Of a stretch of DNA of 64,000 nt, positions 51,523 through 63,389 are shown piece after piece; the stretch's first letter is position 1; the number at the start of each line of letters is the position of its first letter. Source of the DNA: Nemopilema nomurai (lineage: Eukaryota > Cnidaria > Scyphozoa > Rhizostomeae > Rhizostomatidae). A program made the translations under genes and the position numbers. The notes under the pieces are model-generated. The model made no database searches, was not told the DNA's origin, and saw nothing but the letters and a program-made list of their open reading frames with translations. The stretch covers positions 1,949,373-2,013,372 of the forward strand of contig ML133401.1 in assembly GCA_003864495.1 (NCBI GenBank), given 5' to 3'.

Positions 51523-53869
51523 TAGTAACGTGGCCTAGTCCTTACTGGAAGAGCAAGCCTCCTTCTCATTTCTACGGCCACACGGCTACGACCATCGGCA
51601 TTTCTTCTAGAATGATTGCTTAAAGTAGGCTTTGTTATTTTCATTGAGAATGACTAACAGATTAAAATCAACACGCCCTACAAGAACGCGAGGCTCTACA
51701 AGCAAGAACAAATTAGACGCACGTTGAGATCTCTAATTTTTCACTAATGTGAATTTTGAGAAAAGCAACAAACAAAGAAGCCATTGCACCCGTTTATAGA
51801 CAGAAAATTTTATTGACTTTTTGGTGAGAGATATCTTTGTTTACCTGCTTCTCTTTTGACAACCTTCACAAAGAAACAATGTGTTTATTTGCCGTAACAT
51901 TGAAATTATAACGAGGAATTAGGCCAGAAAAGAACAACGCCTTTCTTCCTTTGTGAAGTGACCAGATCAAATTGTTAGCTCAAAGCCAAGTTAGAAATAT
52001 GCCTGATCCCTTCAGAATGAATATTAGTTGCAGCTATTTCCACACAGACAAAACGGAGCCAATAACAAATCTAATTTCATTTGAGGACATCCACGACAAG
52101 AGGATTTAAGGACGGACCGCATCAATTTGGCCATTTTTCACAGATATAGAGAAGTTTGATTAGGCCCTATGGCACATTATTGTTAAGGTTAAGATTAGCC
52201 TTTTGTGATTTTTGGTCACCCCATACCTTATTTGTTGATTTTACTTTTCTTGTTTAAGTAAAAATCTTTTAAGCCTATCCAAAATTTACACCCTTAAAAT
52301 GGCTCCTTCAACCGCATGATGCATTTTCCCAAAATTATTGAATAATGGAGGGTCGGGCCTATCATTGCTTCATTGGCTTCTAATTATAATCAAACGCGGT
52401 ATTTTGAAAAAGATCTTCTTAGTCTTCAGTTTAAATATGAAAGCCTTGTTTGTTTCTTAGGCAATCGAGATAACCATCTTCCAAAAGACATCTAGGCCAA
52501 TGGGAATGGAAAATCGTCCGTGAATTATAGGACACGAAGAATTTTTCTCATTATCCACAACAAGATCCCTTGCTTCAAGTTGACTGCGAGAAGTTGGGGA
52601 CTCTTTGCTAACCCTTCAGTGGGAACTTTTCAAAGGTCTCCTTAGAACTCCACCCAACATTATTTCTCCAAACTTGAGAACCCAAGCACCCCGCCTCTGA
52701 TTTTCTTTGGACTTAAGTCCAAACACTTCAAAGCTTCATGCATCCAGTAATTAACCTTGATATCTAGATTTATATCTTATTATCGAATTGATGCTCTAAT
52801 TACTACGAACTGCAGAATTCAAGTTACAAATGACAAAAATATTTGAAACTCTTTGGCACACAGCTACCTAGTCCAAGATGGAACAATGGTCAGACGATTT
52901 TTATTATGCGTGTTCCATAAACATGTCACCGACAAAACTGCTTATGGTTTTCAACATTTTGACGAAAAGACTGTGTGCTAAATCGTCTCCAATCGCTACA
53001 AATAAACAAAGGAACGTCTTAAGCACGTGAAGAATTGCCCTTTACAAACAGTCCATTCCACGGTTGGACAAAGACAGCAAGTCATGACTGACCAATCTTC
53101 GATGTTTTCGTCAATGCAGTCTGTTTGAAGTGAGCCAATATTCGAGGTCCCTGAACGAAAGAAGATTAATTGCTTCGTCCTCTAGCACTATTATCAAAAT
53201 GACTTCTCCGGTCTCCCAATGTCAACATGCTTTGCTTTATTTACATTCTAGTAAGTACCAAACTAATTGCCAATTTCCTAGCGCAGTCGAAAGCTTTGAT
53301 GTTGTGGTTTAGCTGGTTGGTAGTTGTGTTGGTGGCCGCATCAATTTTTAATCTTCTGAGGTTTTCGATCAAACTTTTATCACCTATTCTTTTTTGTTCT
53401 CATAAATCGTGGACTAGCGATCCTGAATATTAAAATCTGGATCTGTTGGCATTTCATTCAAAAGACGAGTAATTTTTTAAGTACCAGGATTCGACTCCAC
53501 GACCACCATCCTGTGTTGGGCAGCCGCAACCAACAGAGAAATAAAAATCTACGCCTGTTTGGCCTCTTGAGGTAAACATCCTTGTAAATCTCGGCCGATT
53601 TCTAACAGCCTTCCTGGCGTGAAACTTACTGTGTGATCACAAACAGGGACATATCACAAACAGTTTCATACCTAGCAAGAAGCTACTACATACACCATTA
53701 TACACATGGCATTTGTGACAACTCATCTTACTGTTGCATATCTAGCCTTCCCTTTTTGTCATGGAAGAAAGTAATGCTTGATAGAGCCTAAAACCAGATT
53801 CTAAAATGAATTCCTTAAGGAAAACGAATAAAAGATGGGCCTTTCTGTATGTTCAAGCTCAACTTAAAA

Positions 53870-53940
53870 AATAAATAAATATTATATTAACCTGTATATA
53901 TATATTATAAATATTATATTAAATAAAATAAATATTAACT
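53870..53940. repeat. AT-rich low-complexity tract
   Basis: Runs of TATATATA and ATATTATATTAAATA over about 70 bp. Simple-sequence DNA with no sign of a gene. Confidence 0.8.
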
Positions 53941-55298
53941 TGTGAAAAGATTCACAGCTAAGGTAGTGCAACTCATTTTTTTGAATCTGTATTACCTAAA
54001 TATTACCTAAATTTAAATTTTACTAGATTCAAGTAACAATTGGTGAGAAGCCTTTTTGACGAAATGCTGAATAACCAAAATAAAACTCATTGGTCAAAAT
54101 CCTGACAAGGAAAGTGACAAAAATGTTTCTTTATTATAAAAAGCATCTTGCACAGCATCATCAACTTTATACTCAAAAGAATTTCAAAAAATCCAATCTC
54201 ACGCCCCATCAAAATGATTATAGTTTGCCCTAAAATAAATTTTTCTAATTCTAACAAGTTGATAGCTGGGTGTTATTTAAAGTTAATATTCTTGCCAAGA
54301 TTTGACTAAGATATTGTCTTTCTTGAGCAATGAGCATATACTTTTCTTTCCAAGAAAATTTGGGCAGTCACTGAAACAATAAATACCAACAGATAAGCTG
54401 ACACAATTTCTTTAAAAACGTGTTAAATTCATTACTTACATCAGGAAAAGAGTACCACAGATCTGCTGTTTGGAAGAACAATGGATAGAAAATTCAAATT
54501 AATCAGTTTTGGGGCAGGATAATGTTTTAGAACAAAGGACTCTTCACATTCATTTCCTTTCATAGGGGGAAAATATTCAAACAGAAACAGGCATGCAGGG
54601 AAGGAATTTGAAATATCAGAACAAACACAGCTTCAAAATTGGATTGAGGGATTTAGTCAAGTGGGATCCAGTTATCACTTTGTTACAGATTACAGTCAAC
54701 ATTCCAAAAAAATATTTCTTACTTAACATACCTTCTCAGTAACAATAGGTTCAACTGGGGTCATATGAGTGAGTCAAGATTTTAAATTAATGACTTTACA
54801 AGAAAGCAAAAAGTAGATGGTGTTTTGCTCATTCCAAAGTTGTATCTAGAGGTACGTCAAACATTAACAATTTGCTACATAAAATATACAGGAAAGGCTG
54901 AATTTTCTGATGATAAATGGAGTCCAATTATTTAAGATGATTACAAATGAAAAGTAAAAACCAAGGAACTACAAGATCCCAAATACTTCAAGGAGGTACA
55001 TGATCCAGATGTATATCAAGATCCCAAACGTATGCAAATATCTGGGAAAGCTTTTTAAAAATCAGGGCTGACATTATTGCCAAAGGTTACTTGAACTACA
55101 TTACTAAGAAATCGTAAACAAAACTGAAATTGTACTTGTAAACATTGAAAATGGATCCTACAGCCATGCACAGGTTAGGAATAGTTTTCAAGGTAGGGCA
55201 TCATTTAGGATAAATGGATTTTCTTTCTCTTTTCAGAAACTATCAGCAAATCAGATTTATGGGGGACAGGGGGGCTTTAGTCCAAAATGTTCTAAGCA

Positions 55299-55304
55299 TT
55301 TATT
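55299..55304 (-). terminator. Candidate polyadenylation signal for the Vang-like gene
   Basis: AATAAA on the minus strand about 500 bp after the stop codon at 55802. Assigned by motif and position only; the DNA between (55305-55801) would be 3' UTR. Confidence 0.35.
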
Positions 55305-55801
55305 TACAGGAGCAAAACTTTTCAAAGCACACAACCCAGGGCTGCTGAAAACCCTTGAAGCTGACACACAATAAAAATACTGCTAGTTAACTTGCAATAA
55401 CAGCGGTTGCCTTGCATAATCTACAATGTACAGGGGCAAGTTAGTGGAAACTTCACAAAACCACTGCAATTGCCACAAATTGTTCCAATGTTCATGGGTT
55501 ACGAAAGCTTTAGTCTATGTTATCAAATATCTTTCAACATTTCGCTTGATTTTACACATGACATGTTTGGAAATTCTACAGCACTGGTAGTGAAACAGAC
55601 CCACTTCACGTCAGGGCCAGAATTGCCATGAAAATCCCATTTTACAATTGACTTTCAGCTACTTTCAAGCGAAGAATGTTTTACCTCGCGAAAGGGCAGC
55701 TGGGTCAATCTGTACTGTCGTCACCAACAAAGTCGATCAGGGCTTGTCAAGTAGCTGATGACGAAAACATCGTTTTGCCATCTTGACACAAAAGGACAGC
55801 A

Positions 55802-57229
55802 TTAGACTGATGTTTCCGAGTTTAGGCGCAGGACAAATCGGTTGTTCTCGACATCAAACGGCTCCTCTTCGAGTTTAAAGAGAGGAATTTGTCTTACAGT
55901 CACAACAAGTGAGATATCATCTTTCTTTAACTGGAAGACTGTCCCTTCACGCAACGATCTATGAGGGGATTCAACAGACACAAGATTCCATTCTTGCTTG
56001 CGGTCTGGCCCCATAAAAGCAATGCAGGGCTGACTTGTTGTATACCTTTCCAAGAAGGACTTTGGAGATAAGTCGCAGCGTATGCAGTGAGAAAGGTGCT
56101 TTACTACCGACTCCATTGTAAAGCGTGGTTGCTGACGTGTGGTCCTGAGGAACTTTTGTAGCGGCCGTGCCAATGATGGGAAAATTGCTTGCGCCGCGTC
56201 GTCTGGGTCCATGATGTTGCCATCATTGTACTTCTCCTGTGTTATTCTGGCAACGTGCCCAAAGGCCTCTTCAGTGGCAACAATCAGGCGTGCCTTCCGC
56301 TTCCTCACTCTTCTTTCAAACTCGGCTTCTTCGTAAAAGCGGTCGTTCCTCCCCTCCCGTCGCCTTGCGCTTGCAGCAAGGACAGCTCTCGTCTGCGAAG
56401 CGATATTTGACGATTCGTTGTTCCCTCGTCCATCGACATCGTAAAATTTTAGGCCCTGAAACTGTTTCGCCTTTGAACGGGAAGGCAGCCTCTCAAGGTA
56501 TGGGTTGTACTCGGTGAAATCACGGTAGTATTTTTCCAAAACAAAAACTGCAGCTTTCTGTAGACTCTGTTGACCGATGTTATAGTATTTGCTAGCTCCA
56601 TCTGTGCTTCGTATAACTTTTATCGTAAACACCTTCTCTCTGTGTTTTATCCACAATATCACGAGGGACAAATAATGAAGAAAGAGCATGGAATCCGTGT
56701 ACGATAATGCATATTCAAGAATTATCGACAAGACTTTCTCCTTCCGCTCAATTATTCTAAACGCGTAGAAGAGCCAAAAACAAATGATAACGATAAAGCA
56801 TAGCACCATTAAACCAACTTTGAATACGTCAATTCTCGGCAGCATCGCCTTTCTTGGTCGAAAATACAATGCCCATATCCCGCCCAACAAGATAATAATC
56901 TTTATGCCCAAACTAATGAACTTTCCATCACAAATGCTTCCACAAGAAAGAGTGCCCCATGTCAAGATCGGCAGTAAAACAAATGCCACGGGAGAGCAAA
57001 CAGCGAGAAGGCCAAGCAAAAACGAAATTATGATGGATACAACTTGCTGGAAATTCAAGCCGATTGCAAATGGAGACTTGGGCTTCTCTTCGAAAGTCTC
57101 GTAGTCCCCGTCGAAACTCGGACAGTACGATGTCGCAGTTTCAGTAATTGTTGTGGCAGTTTCTCCCCAATTATCATCTTGTGGGATCACTTGAACTTCA
57201 ATCACTCCATCATCTAAATCATCAGCCAT
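55802..57229 (-). CDS. VANGL: Vang-like planar cell polarity protein (Van Gogh/Strabismus), single exon
   Basis: Four-pass membrane protein of the core planar-cell-polarity and non-canonical Wnt pathway, which binds Prickle and Dishevelled at cell junctions. The 475-aa frame is complete, ATG (context AAAATGG) to TAA. The cytosolic N-terminus keeps the family motif DDNWGETATTIT (19-30). Predicted membrane spans lie at about 63-88, 104-123, 136-158 and 167-194. The long cytosolic tail has IRSTDGASKYYNIG, FERRVRKRKARLIVATEEAF, MDPDDAAQAIFPSLARPLQK and LRTTRQQ. The protein ends in ETSV, a PDZ-binding motif identical to the vertebrate one. It is shorter than vertebrate VANGL (about 520 aa), mainly at the N-terminus. 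No intron interrupts it, whereas vertebrate VANGL genes are multi-exon. It could be the ancestral locus that lost introns or an intact retrocopy; no poly-A tail or flanking duplication was noticed. Confidence 0.96.
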   Translation of the reverse strand: MADDLDDGVIEVQVIPQDDNWGETATTITETATSYCPSFDGDYETFEEKPKSPFAIGLNFQQVVSIIISFLLGLLAVCSPVAFVLLPILTWGTLSCGSICDGKFISLGIKIIILLGGIWALYFRPRKAMLPRIDVFKVGLMVLCFIVIICFWLFYAFRIIERKEKVLSIILEYALSYTDSMLFLHYLSLVILWIKHREKVFTIKVIRSTDGASKYYNIGQQSLQKAAVFVLEKYYRDFTEYNPYLERLPSRSKAKQFQGLKFYDVDGRGNNESSNIASQTRAVLAASARRREGRNDRFYEEAEFERRVRKRKARLIVATEEAFGHVARITQEKYNDGNIMDPDDAAQAIFPSLARPLQKFLRTTRQQPRFTMESVVKHLSHCIRCDLSPKSFLERYTTSQPCIAFMGPDRKQEWNLVSVESPHRSLREGTVFQLKKDDISLVVTVRQIPLFKLEEEPFDVENNRFVLRLNSETSV

Positions 57230-60200
57230 TTTTTTATCCGTTTGACTTGTTCTTGAATTCCAGACAGTCTTGAAGCAAGGTAATTTGCGGGCGGCGAATC
57301 AATGAACAATCACTCTAATAAAATCATTCTCCTGGCCTCGAAAACCGCTCTGATTTCTTCTCCGTCGATAGGAACCTTCCGATTTGATATTTATGGTGAA
57401 TTTCCCGATCGATATGAGTCACAATCTTGTGGCAAACTCGGTGAATTTCGCGTTCCCACGAACAACGAATTTTCAGCGAAGCAAAGGCTTCACCTTGAAT
57501 CAAACCGTCGGCCAAAATCACACACAACGGATTAAGAATACTCGAACCTGATTGGTTATTTTTTCTATTCTTCCATCGCGACCGCAATGCATTCTGCCTT
57601 TCAGTTTGCGGCCCCTGTCCTCGACTTGAAGCCGCCAGCCATGGCATGCCAGCTAACGTATTCCCATTTTATAAAAATGCTATACGTAATATCCGACTTT
57701 CAACTTTTGCTCATGTCGTCTCAAATGAAAAGGCTGATCCAATTATTCTAGTCAGCTTTCGTGGTAATTCCTTCTGCAGCTAGCGAAGTAAAACAATAAT
57801 TGGCACGGGTTGACAGATAGGTCAAGGCGCGGCAAAGTCTACAAGTTTGAGTAAATAGCTTGGATGTAAACAAAGGTCTGCACATCAATTTGTCAACGCG
57901 AAAAGTTATTTCTGTCGAATCTTAAATGAGGAGATGAGTACAGGGCCTCTGATCACGATAGATCAATCTCTCTTCTTTTTGCAAATTGTACCCTTATGTA
58001 ATTTATTACAATTTCTTAGTTGACCCCCACTGTTTTGGTCCTATCAAAGGTTCTTGAATAAATTAATTGGAGCCAAACAATTTTGATTTTCATAAGATTT
58101 CCGAAATTTAATCTTTGGGATTCCAATTTAAAATCTCTATTTGCAGGGACCTCTTGTACACTACGTGCACAATTGGCCTGTCGTGAAAGTTCTTTGACTT
58201 ATTTACAACCATTTTGATTATAATTATGAAACAAAATGTAATTTTTCCTGTACATTGCCTAAACAAGCATTATTCAAATTTAATGGCGTGCATTGATGGT
58301 ATTAAATCAGAAGCTTCAAAAACGGTTACGCAGCTCCCGTAAACAAACAACCCCCACTCCCTTTCAGGAAGACCATAACACAGCTTCGCCTTGCGAAATT
58401 GGCAAATTGCAGGAAATGAGCTTCGATAAAAAGAAAGACCTTTGAGGACCAATCTTTTTAATTTATCTGAATACCACATTAAGAAACAGTTTGTTGAAGA
58501 CAGGGAGGGTAAATCTTCCTTTGTTATAGCTAATTCCTGATGAGTCCTCGGACAGTTGCTTTTTAAAATGAAAACTGGACTAGGCAGAATGTGTTTCGAA
58601 TGAATGTGTTTCGTACTGCCAATGTCGTAAACATCTGTCGCAGGGCATCAGAATTCTTTAGGTGCTATGGCGGAATTTCCAGCAAATTGTTCTGTTTGTC
58701 TTCCTTTGGGCTCAATAACTGCGCCAGAATTATCCACTGTTCTTCTCTTGTTACGAAACACACCGGAGGCCTATTCTCTCTATTCATTACAACACTAGAT
58801 CAATCTCGACCATTGTTCAGCTTCAGAGATTATTTTTCAAAGCAATTCTCACAATGGTCTGAAACTCTTTGTAGAGTCCGACCTTGAATAGATGTCCGGA
58901 AAATAGGTAGCTTCTCTTTTCATTCGGTCGGTTAAAAACCTGTTTAGAAGGAAACTGACATTATGAAAGGAGTCCACTCCAACATCATGCTAAATGCCGC
59001 ACTAACTTGAAATAAACGAATTTTTTAATCAAAAAGTGTTCCTCTGAAAACTAAACAACAGCTTTTTCTAATCCTAGGGAGCTTGACAGCCTGAAAATTC
59101 AAACATTCTGGTTATTTCTTGCTTCAGGTTTTCTTTCTGCAAGGACCGACTCGAAATAGGGCGAACAGATTGCCTTTGCGGTGAGTTGAGGGCCTTGAGT
59201 TTACTGCGGGGCTTTTCTCAACATCACTACTTCAACAGTGTCACCGGAAAGATGGTAAATTGCCTTTCTTGCTGATCCAAATAATCCTTTACTTTTATGT
59301 GCTATTTACATAGCTTCTTTAGATTTTATTATATGTATTTTAGGCCGAAAGATGTTTCCATGCTGCTTAGATTTTGAAGCACTCCAACAATAGCAACATG
59401 GGCAGGGCAATATCGCCGCTCGAATGACGTCAGAACATCTATCTAAAGCCCAGGCCCCAAACGGTTTCCGAAATCAAGTCAGACTTCTGAAGAAATGGAT
59501 ACTACAGTCCCCGTAACCCTATTCCATGTACCCAGCTTATAGCTTTATGACATGAGAGTAGGGAAAGGTCTGTTCTATGGCCTTTTTTAGAAAATACCAT
59601 GCGGATTTTTCACGTGCCAAGAACTTGTGCAGTTTAGACGGGTTACAAAATAAGCTTATCTTCGACTGGGACTTAATCATTGAAAAAGAATTCAGAATCC
59701 GGCAAGATGTCACGACGACCCAAAAACGTCGAGGAAAAAGTTTTGTGAAAACTCAGTGACGTATTTCGAGGCCATGCAGATTAATGACACGGACACGTCA
59801 TCCGAAAGACTTAGCTTTTAAAGAAATTTACTAAGGCAGTATAATCCGCCAAGAATTTCGTGCAAGTTGTACGAAAATATCTGTCGCGCAATGACAAAAA
59901 TGAAGTTTCTTTCCAATGATGCCACTATTAAAAAACTGAATCACGGAATATGCGAAGCTTAACCGTGACCTAACAGGACAGTTTGCGGAAAACACTGCCG
60001 TAGAAGATCTATGGGCGCTGAGACAAAACCAAGCAGTTAGTGTTTAAGCTGACCTAAGCCTTCACGTCATAAGCAAAATAGTTGGCAAAGTCACGTGCTG
60101 ACATCAAGGAAACCACGAATAGACGATGAAAAATTGACATCGGTTTCTCATTTCTGAGCAAAAAAAACTGTTTATCGAAAATGTGGAAGGATTTAACGCA

Positions 60201-62565
60201 ATATTGTCTGTCTGTGAGTCTATTTGGTTAACCAACCAGATGCAGGTGCAATTTCTGTCAGGCCTCTGTGATTTCTGCTGTCATGATTTCCTTCCATTCT
60301 TAGCAACAGGCGCTGCATGTTACATGGCCTAATAGAAGACAAATCCAGGGCAACCCCTTCTATACAATCCTGTCTAATTCTCTCTTTCCACCCTGAAAAG
60401 AATTCTTACAAGTACTTCGACACCTTCGGGGTACCTATTGTCTCACGGTTTTCGGAAAACAGCACCAAATTAAACACAAGAACATATGCAATGGTTTTTA
60501 AGCACATCTTTAAAGCTATTTTGGACTCCCAAGCAGATTTTTAAAACACATTCCTCGAACCATTTCAAAGGTAATGCCCGCGATTTCACGTTTGTTTAGC
60601 GAATAATCAAGTATTTCACCCAAATTTCCTTAGCAGACTGTTCTTGAACACACAAAATAGCAATAAACAAGCCACAAAAAACGCAGACTTACAAGAAATG
60701 AAAAAAATCTAGAAAATTTATAATTCAATCAAGCTGAACTAGGTTACCACATAACAATAAGCACAAGATGGAAGATTGCAACATGATCTCTGTCCTTAGG
60801 ACCCAAAACTGGAACCAGGGAGAAAAAACCATTACATGATTAGACCACTGAATGCCTAGAGTTTGTTGTCCTGTCGTAAAATACTTCCAATCCAACCTTG
60901 CCACAGAAGGGAAATTCAGATTAAACTCTTCATTAGTCTTGAAGACGAGTTACAAAAGCTTCAAAATTGATCCATACATTTGTTTCTAGAAGGAACACCC
61001 CTTTCAACTCATGGCGCTCCTGTTACGAATAATAGGTAACAAGACCACTCCTATTGAGGGCAGGTGGAGTTCTTGCCCCTAATAACGATGTGTTGAATGT
61101 CTTTTATGTCGATACAGGATTATTCGTACTAGAGCCTGGAGCTGAACTTTTATGCAAACAATTCAACAGAAGGAGCTAAACATTTTTAAGAAATTGCCAT
61201 CGGAGTCCATCCCATGTATAGAGGAATCCAGAAACCAGCATTGTATTTCATTGCAACATTGCACTTACTGGAGCAAGGTCTGAAAGAATCAACAGCATTG
61301 TGGCTAACTTTGAGTCTGAGAAGACAAAAATCCACACCTCTTACCAACATAACTTTGAAACAATTTAAAAGCATACTCTATTTCTGTAATCGACGGATAG
61401 AATATTATAAGATCTTTAAATACCAGCAGATTTGCACCTATACTACAATATGATCAGGGCTTTGATATTGTGGGGCATCATAATTTATTGAAAACGACTG
61501 TTTGGTCGTATAAAATACAATTTTTGTGTTTAAGCCTCCGGAGTACGTATGTAATGTAAATATTTCTAGATGATAATCAAAGTTGCTAATTTGTGCCCAT
61601 TCATTTCAAGACGAATTTTAATGAAATTCGGCAACTCTTGTAAAAATGTGACTTGCAAAAATGAAGATGGGCATTTCATATAGATTAGGCCATATTTACA
61701 ATTCAGTAGGCAGCTCCACGCATACCAAAATTTCTAATGGTTATAATGAAATAGCACCGAAATGCTATGTAAGGATTTAAACGACATTTGCATAGACAAA
61801 AACATCAATGAGAACATGGATGCTCTTCAAATTGAAATAATCCCCTGAAGTCGAATCAAACTTACAATGACATAACCAAGAGAAAGGCTCGGTTGCCAAA
61901 GCAATTCACGCATAAACTTATATTTATTTGTTGACAATATTTTAACGAAAACATAACAAAACAGCGATTGCTTTAATACAATGTCTACACCAGCCATGTA
62001 GGGCTATTTCGACTGACGCAGTGGCACGATCTTACGTATAAAAAACTGTGGGAAAAAGTAAAATGCCTCGAATTAAGGTCACAAAGTTGGGTCACAAGGT
62101 TAAAGGTCACCCAAAGTCACAACCTTATACAACACTAAGTTTTGAGAGGGTTCCCATAGCTAGAGGGGAGAAATTTTCTCTTGGGACTTCACGAAAAATG
62201 AAAATACCCTAGACACATGATGGCGCTAAAGAAGTCTTGAAAACGTTGAGGAAATAAATTCTCCGAAATTGTGCATAAAGTAAACAACAATACCAAACAC
62301 ATGATCTTTATAATGGGGATTGTTTATGCAATTGTATTTCTACATGATTTTCTAGGCTGGTGGGTTTTGCCAAGAAGTTCTTCATTCAAGAGGCATTAAA
62401 CACAATATTGGCTACGGTCTCTGCATAAACCAGTTACTTTTGCGTTACAAAACTACTCCTACACTGTAAAAAAACAGAAGTAAAATTTTTTAAAGCTATC
62501 TACACAGAATCATAAAAAACATCAAAGCTCTTTGAGTCAAATGAGTTGATCCACTGAGACTGGTT
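57230..62565. other. Intergenic region between the Vang-like gene and the RING-ligase 3' end
   Basis: About 5.3 kb with no recognisable coding sequence on either strand. Upstream of the Vang-like ATG the DNA is somewhat GC-richer (57290-57650) and probably holds its promoter and 5' UTR. The right end should contain the 3' UTR of the RING-ligase gene. Near 62074-62118 there is a cluster of GGTCA/AGTCAC repeats. No other structure was recognised. Confidence 0.6.
61923..61928 (-). terminator. Candidate polyadenylation signal for the RING-ligase gene
   Basis: AATAAA on the minus strand about 640 bp after the stop at 62566-62568. Position and motif are the only support; another lies at 61484-61489. 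Confidence 0.3.
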
Positions 62566-62655
62566 CTACTTGAGCGAAGGGTACTCCGAAGGCAGCAGGG
62601 CGTGGTTTCTACAGGTAGGGCAGGTTCTTTGCTCCTTCAGCCATCGTCTGATACA
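62566..62655 (-). CDS. Terminal coding exon of a DZIP3-like RING-H2 E3 ubiquitin ligase (partial gene)
   Basis: After a good acceptor (TTTTCCATTGCAG) a 90-nt exon encodes 29 residues and a TAG stop. It begins CIRRWLKEQRTCPTCR, the second half of a RING-H2 finger (C-x2-x-W-L ... C-P-x-C-R), and continues NHALLPSEYPSLK. As I recall it, human DZIP3 ends with a very similar CIRPWLMQQGTCPTCR and then HVLLPEEFP, so this is probably the 3' end of a DZIP3/TTC3-family ligase. Such proteins transfer ubiquitin from an E2 to substrates. The first half of the RING and the rest of the protein must be encoded to the right; no such exon was seen up to 64000, so the last intron exceeds 1.3 kb. Entry phase is 0. 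The exon is too short to appear as a long ORF. Confidence 0.82.
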   Translation of the reverse strand, partial: CIRRWLKEQRTCPTCRNHALLPSEYPSLK

Positions 62656-62707
62656 CTGCAATGGAAAACGGGGGTTCCTTTAGTGCGATTCAATGGCAAC
62701 CCATGAA

Positions 62708-63389
62708 AAGCCTCGGCCAAACGATCCAACATTGAACCAACATAGTCCCAACAATTGGGATGGTGTTGGTTTATTGTTGGAAGGGGTGGCCAAATGACCC
62801 AACAATTGTTGGACTGAGCAGGTTCTAATAGACCTTTGTGCGCATGCTTAAGACCAGCAAATACTGGCTGCCCTGGCTAAACGATCCAACATCCTCCAAC
62901 AGCAATCGAAAACAATAGAGAATGAGCTATCTCCATCCAACAATTTTGAACGCTCTCAACCCTATTCCAACATTGAGCCAACAATTGTTGGACTGAGCAG
63001 GTTACAATAGACCTTTGTGCGCATGCTTAAGACCAGCAAATACTGGCTGCCCTGGCTAAACGATCCAACATCCTCCAACAGCAATCGAAAACAATAGAGA
63101 ATGAGCTATCTCCATCCAACAATTTTGAACGCTCTCAACCCTATTCCAACATTGAGCCAACAATTGTTGGACTGAGCAGGTTACAATAGACCTTTGTGCG
63201 CATGCTTAAGACCAGCAAATACTGGCTGCCCTGGCTAAACGATCCAACATCCTCCAACAGCAATCGAAAACAATAGAGAATGAGCTATCTCCATCCAACA
63301 ATTTTGAACGCTCTCAACCCTATTCCAACATTGAGCCAACAATTTCTGGGTCTATGTTGCTTCAATGTTGGATCCTTTGGCCGGGGCTT
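62708..63389. mobile_element. MITE with about 38-bp terminal inverted repeats and internal tandem repeats
   Basis: The left end (62708-62745, starting AAGCCTCGGCCAAACGATCC) matches the reverse complement of the right end (63352-63389, starting AAGCCCCGGCCAAAGGATCC) at about 35 of 38 positions, and the match continues weakly inward. The 682-bp body has no coding capacity and is dense in CCAACATT and CAACAATTGTTGG words. No clear target-site duplication was found, so the superfamily is not assigned. It lies in the last intron of the RING-ligase gene, 52 bp from the terminal-exon acceptor. Confidence 0.8.
62811..63344. repeat. Three tandem copies of a 179-bp unit inside the MITE
   Basis: Units start at 62811, 62990 and 63169 (GGACTGAGCAGGTT) with an exact 179-bp period and almost no differences (CTAATAG against ACAATAG in the first). 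The third copy ends where the right terminal repeat begins. Each unit contains GGCTAAACGATCCAACAT, a degenerate copy of the MITE terminus. The near-identity points to a recent local expansion. Confidence 0.95.

Larger units (their letters stand above)
45146..55298. other. Intergenic region between TBC1D23 and the Vang-like gene
   Basis: About 10 kb without a recognisable gene on either strand. Open frames here are below 80 codons and have no familiar motifs or convincing splice chains. Contents noted: two adjacent MITEs at 51108-51522, an A+T stretch of TA and ATTA units near 53870-53940, and a locally GC-richer patch near 50220-50400 with no identifiable product. Confidence 0.65.

Noticed and set aside
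53480..53520. tRNA or SINE B box (GGATTCGACTCC) on the plus strand
   Set aside because: No A box at a suitable distance, no acceptor pairing and no poly-A or repeat ends were found.
56139..57104. Plus-strand frames across the Vang-like gene
   Set aside because: Antisense shadows of the 475-aa coding frame.
58591..58887. 98-codon plus-strand ORF
   Set aside because: No recognisable motif, no supporting splice or promoter context, and composition like neighbouring non-coding DNA; length is compatible with chance.
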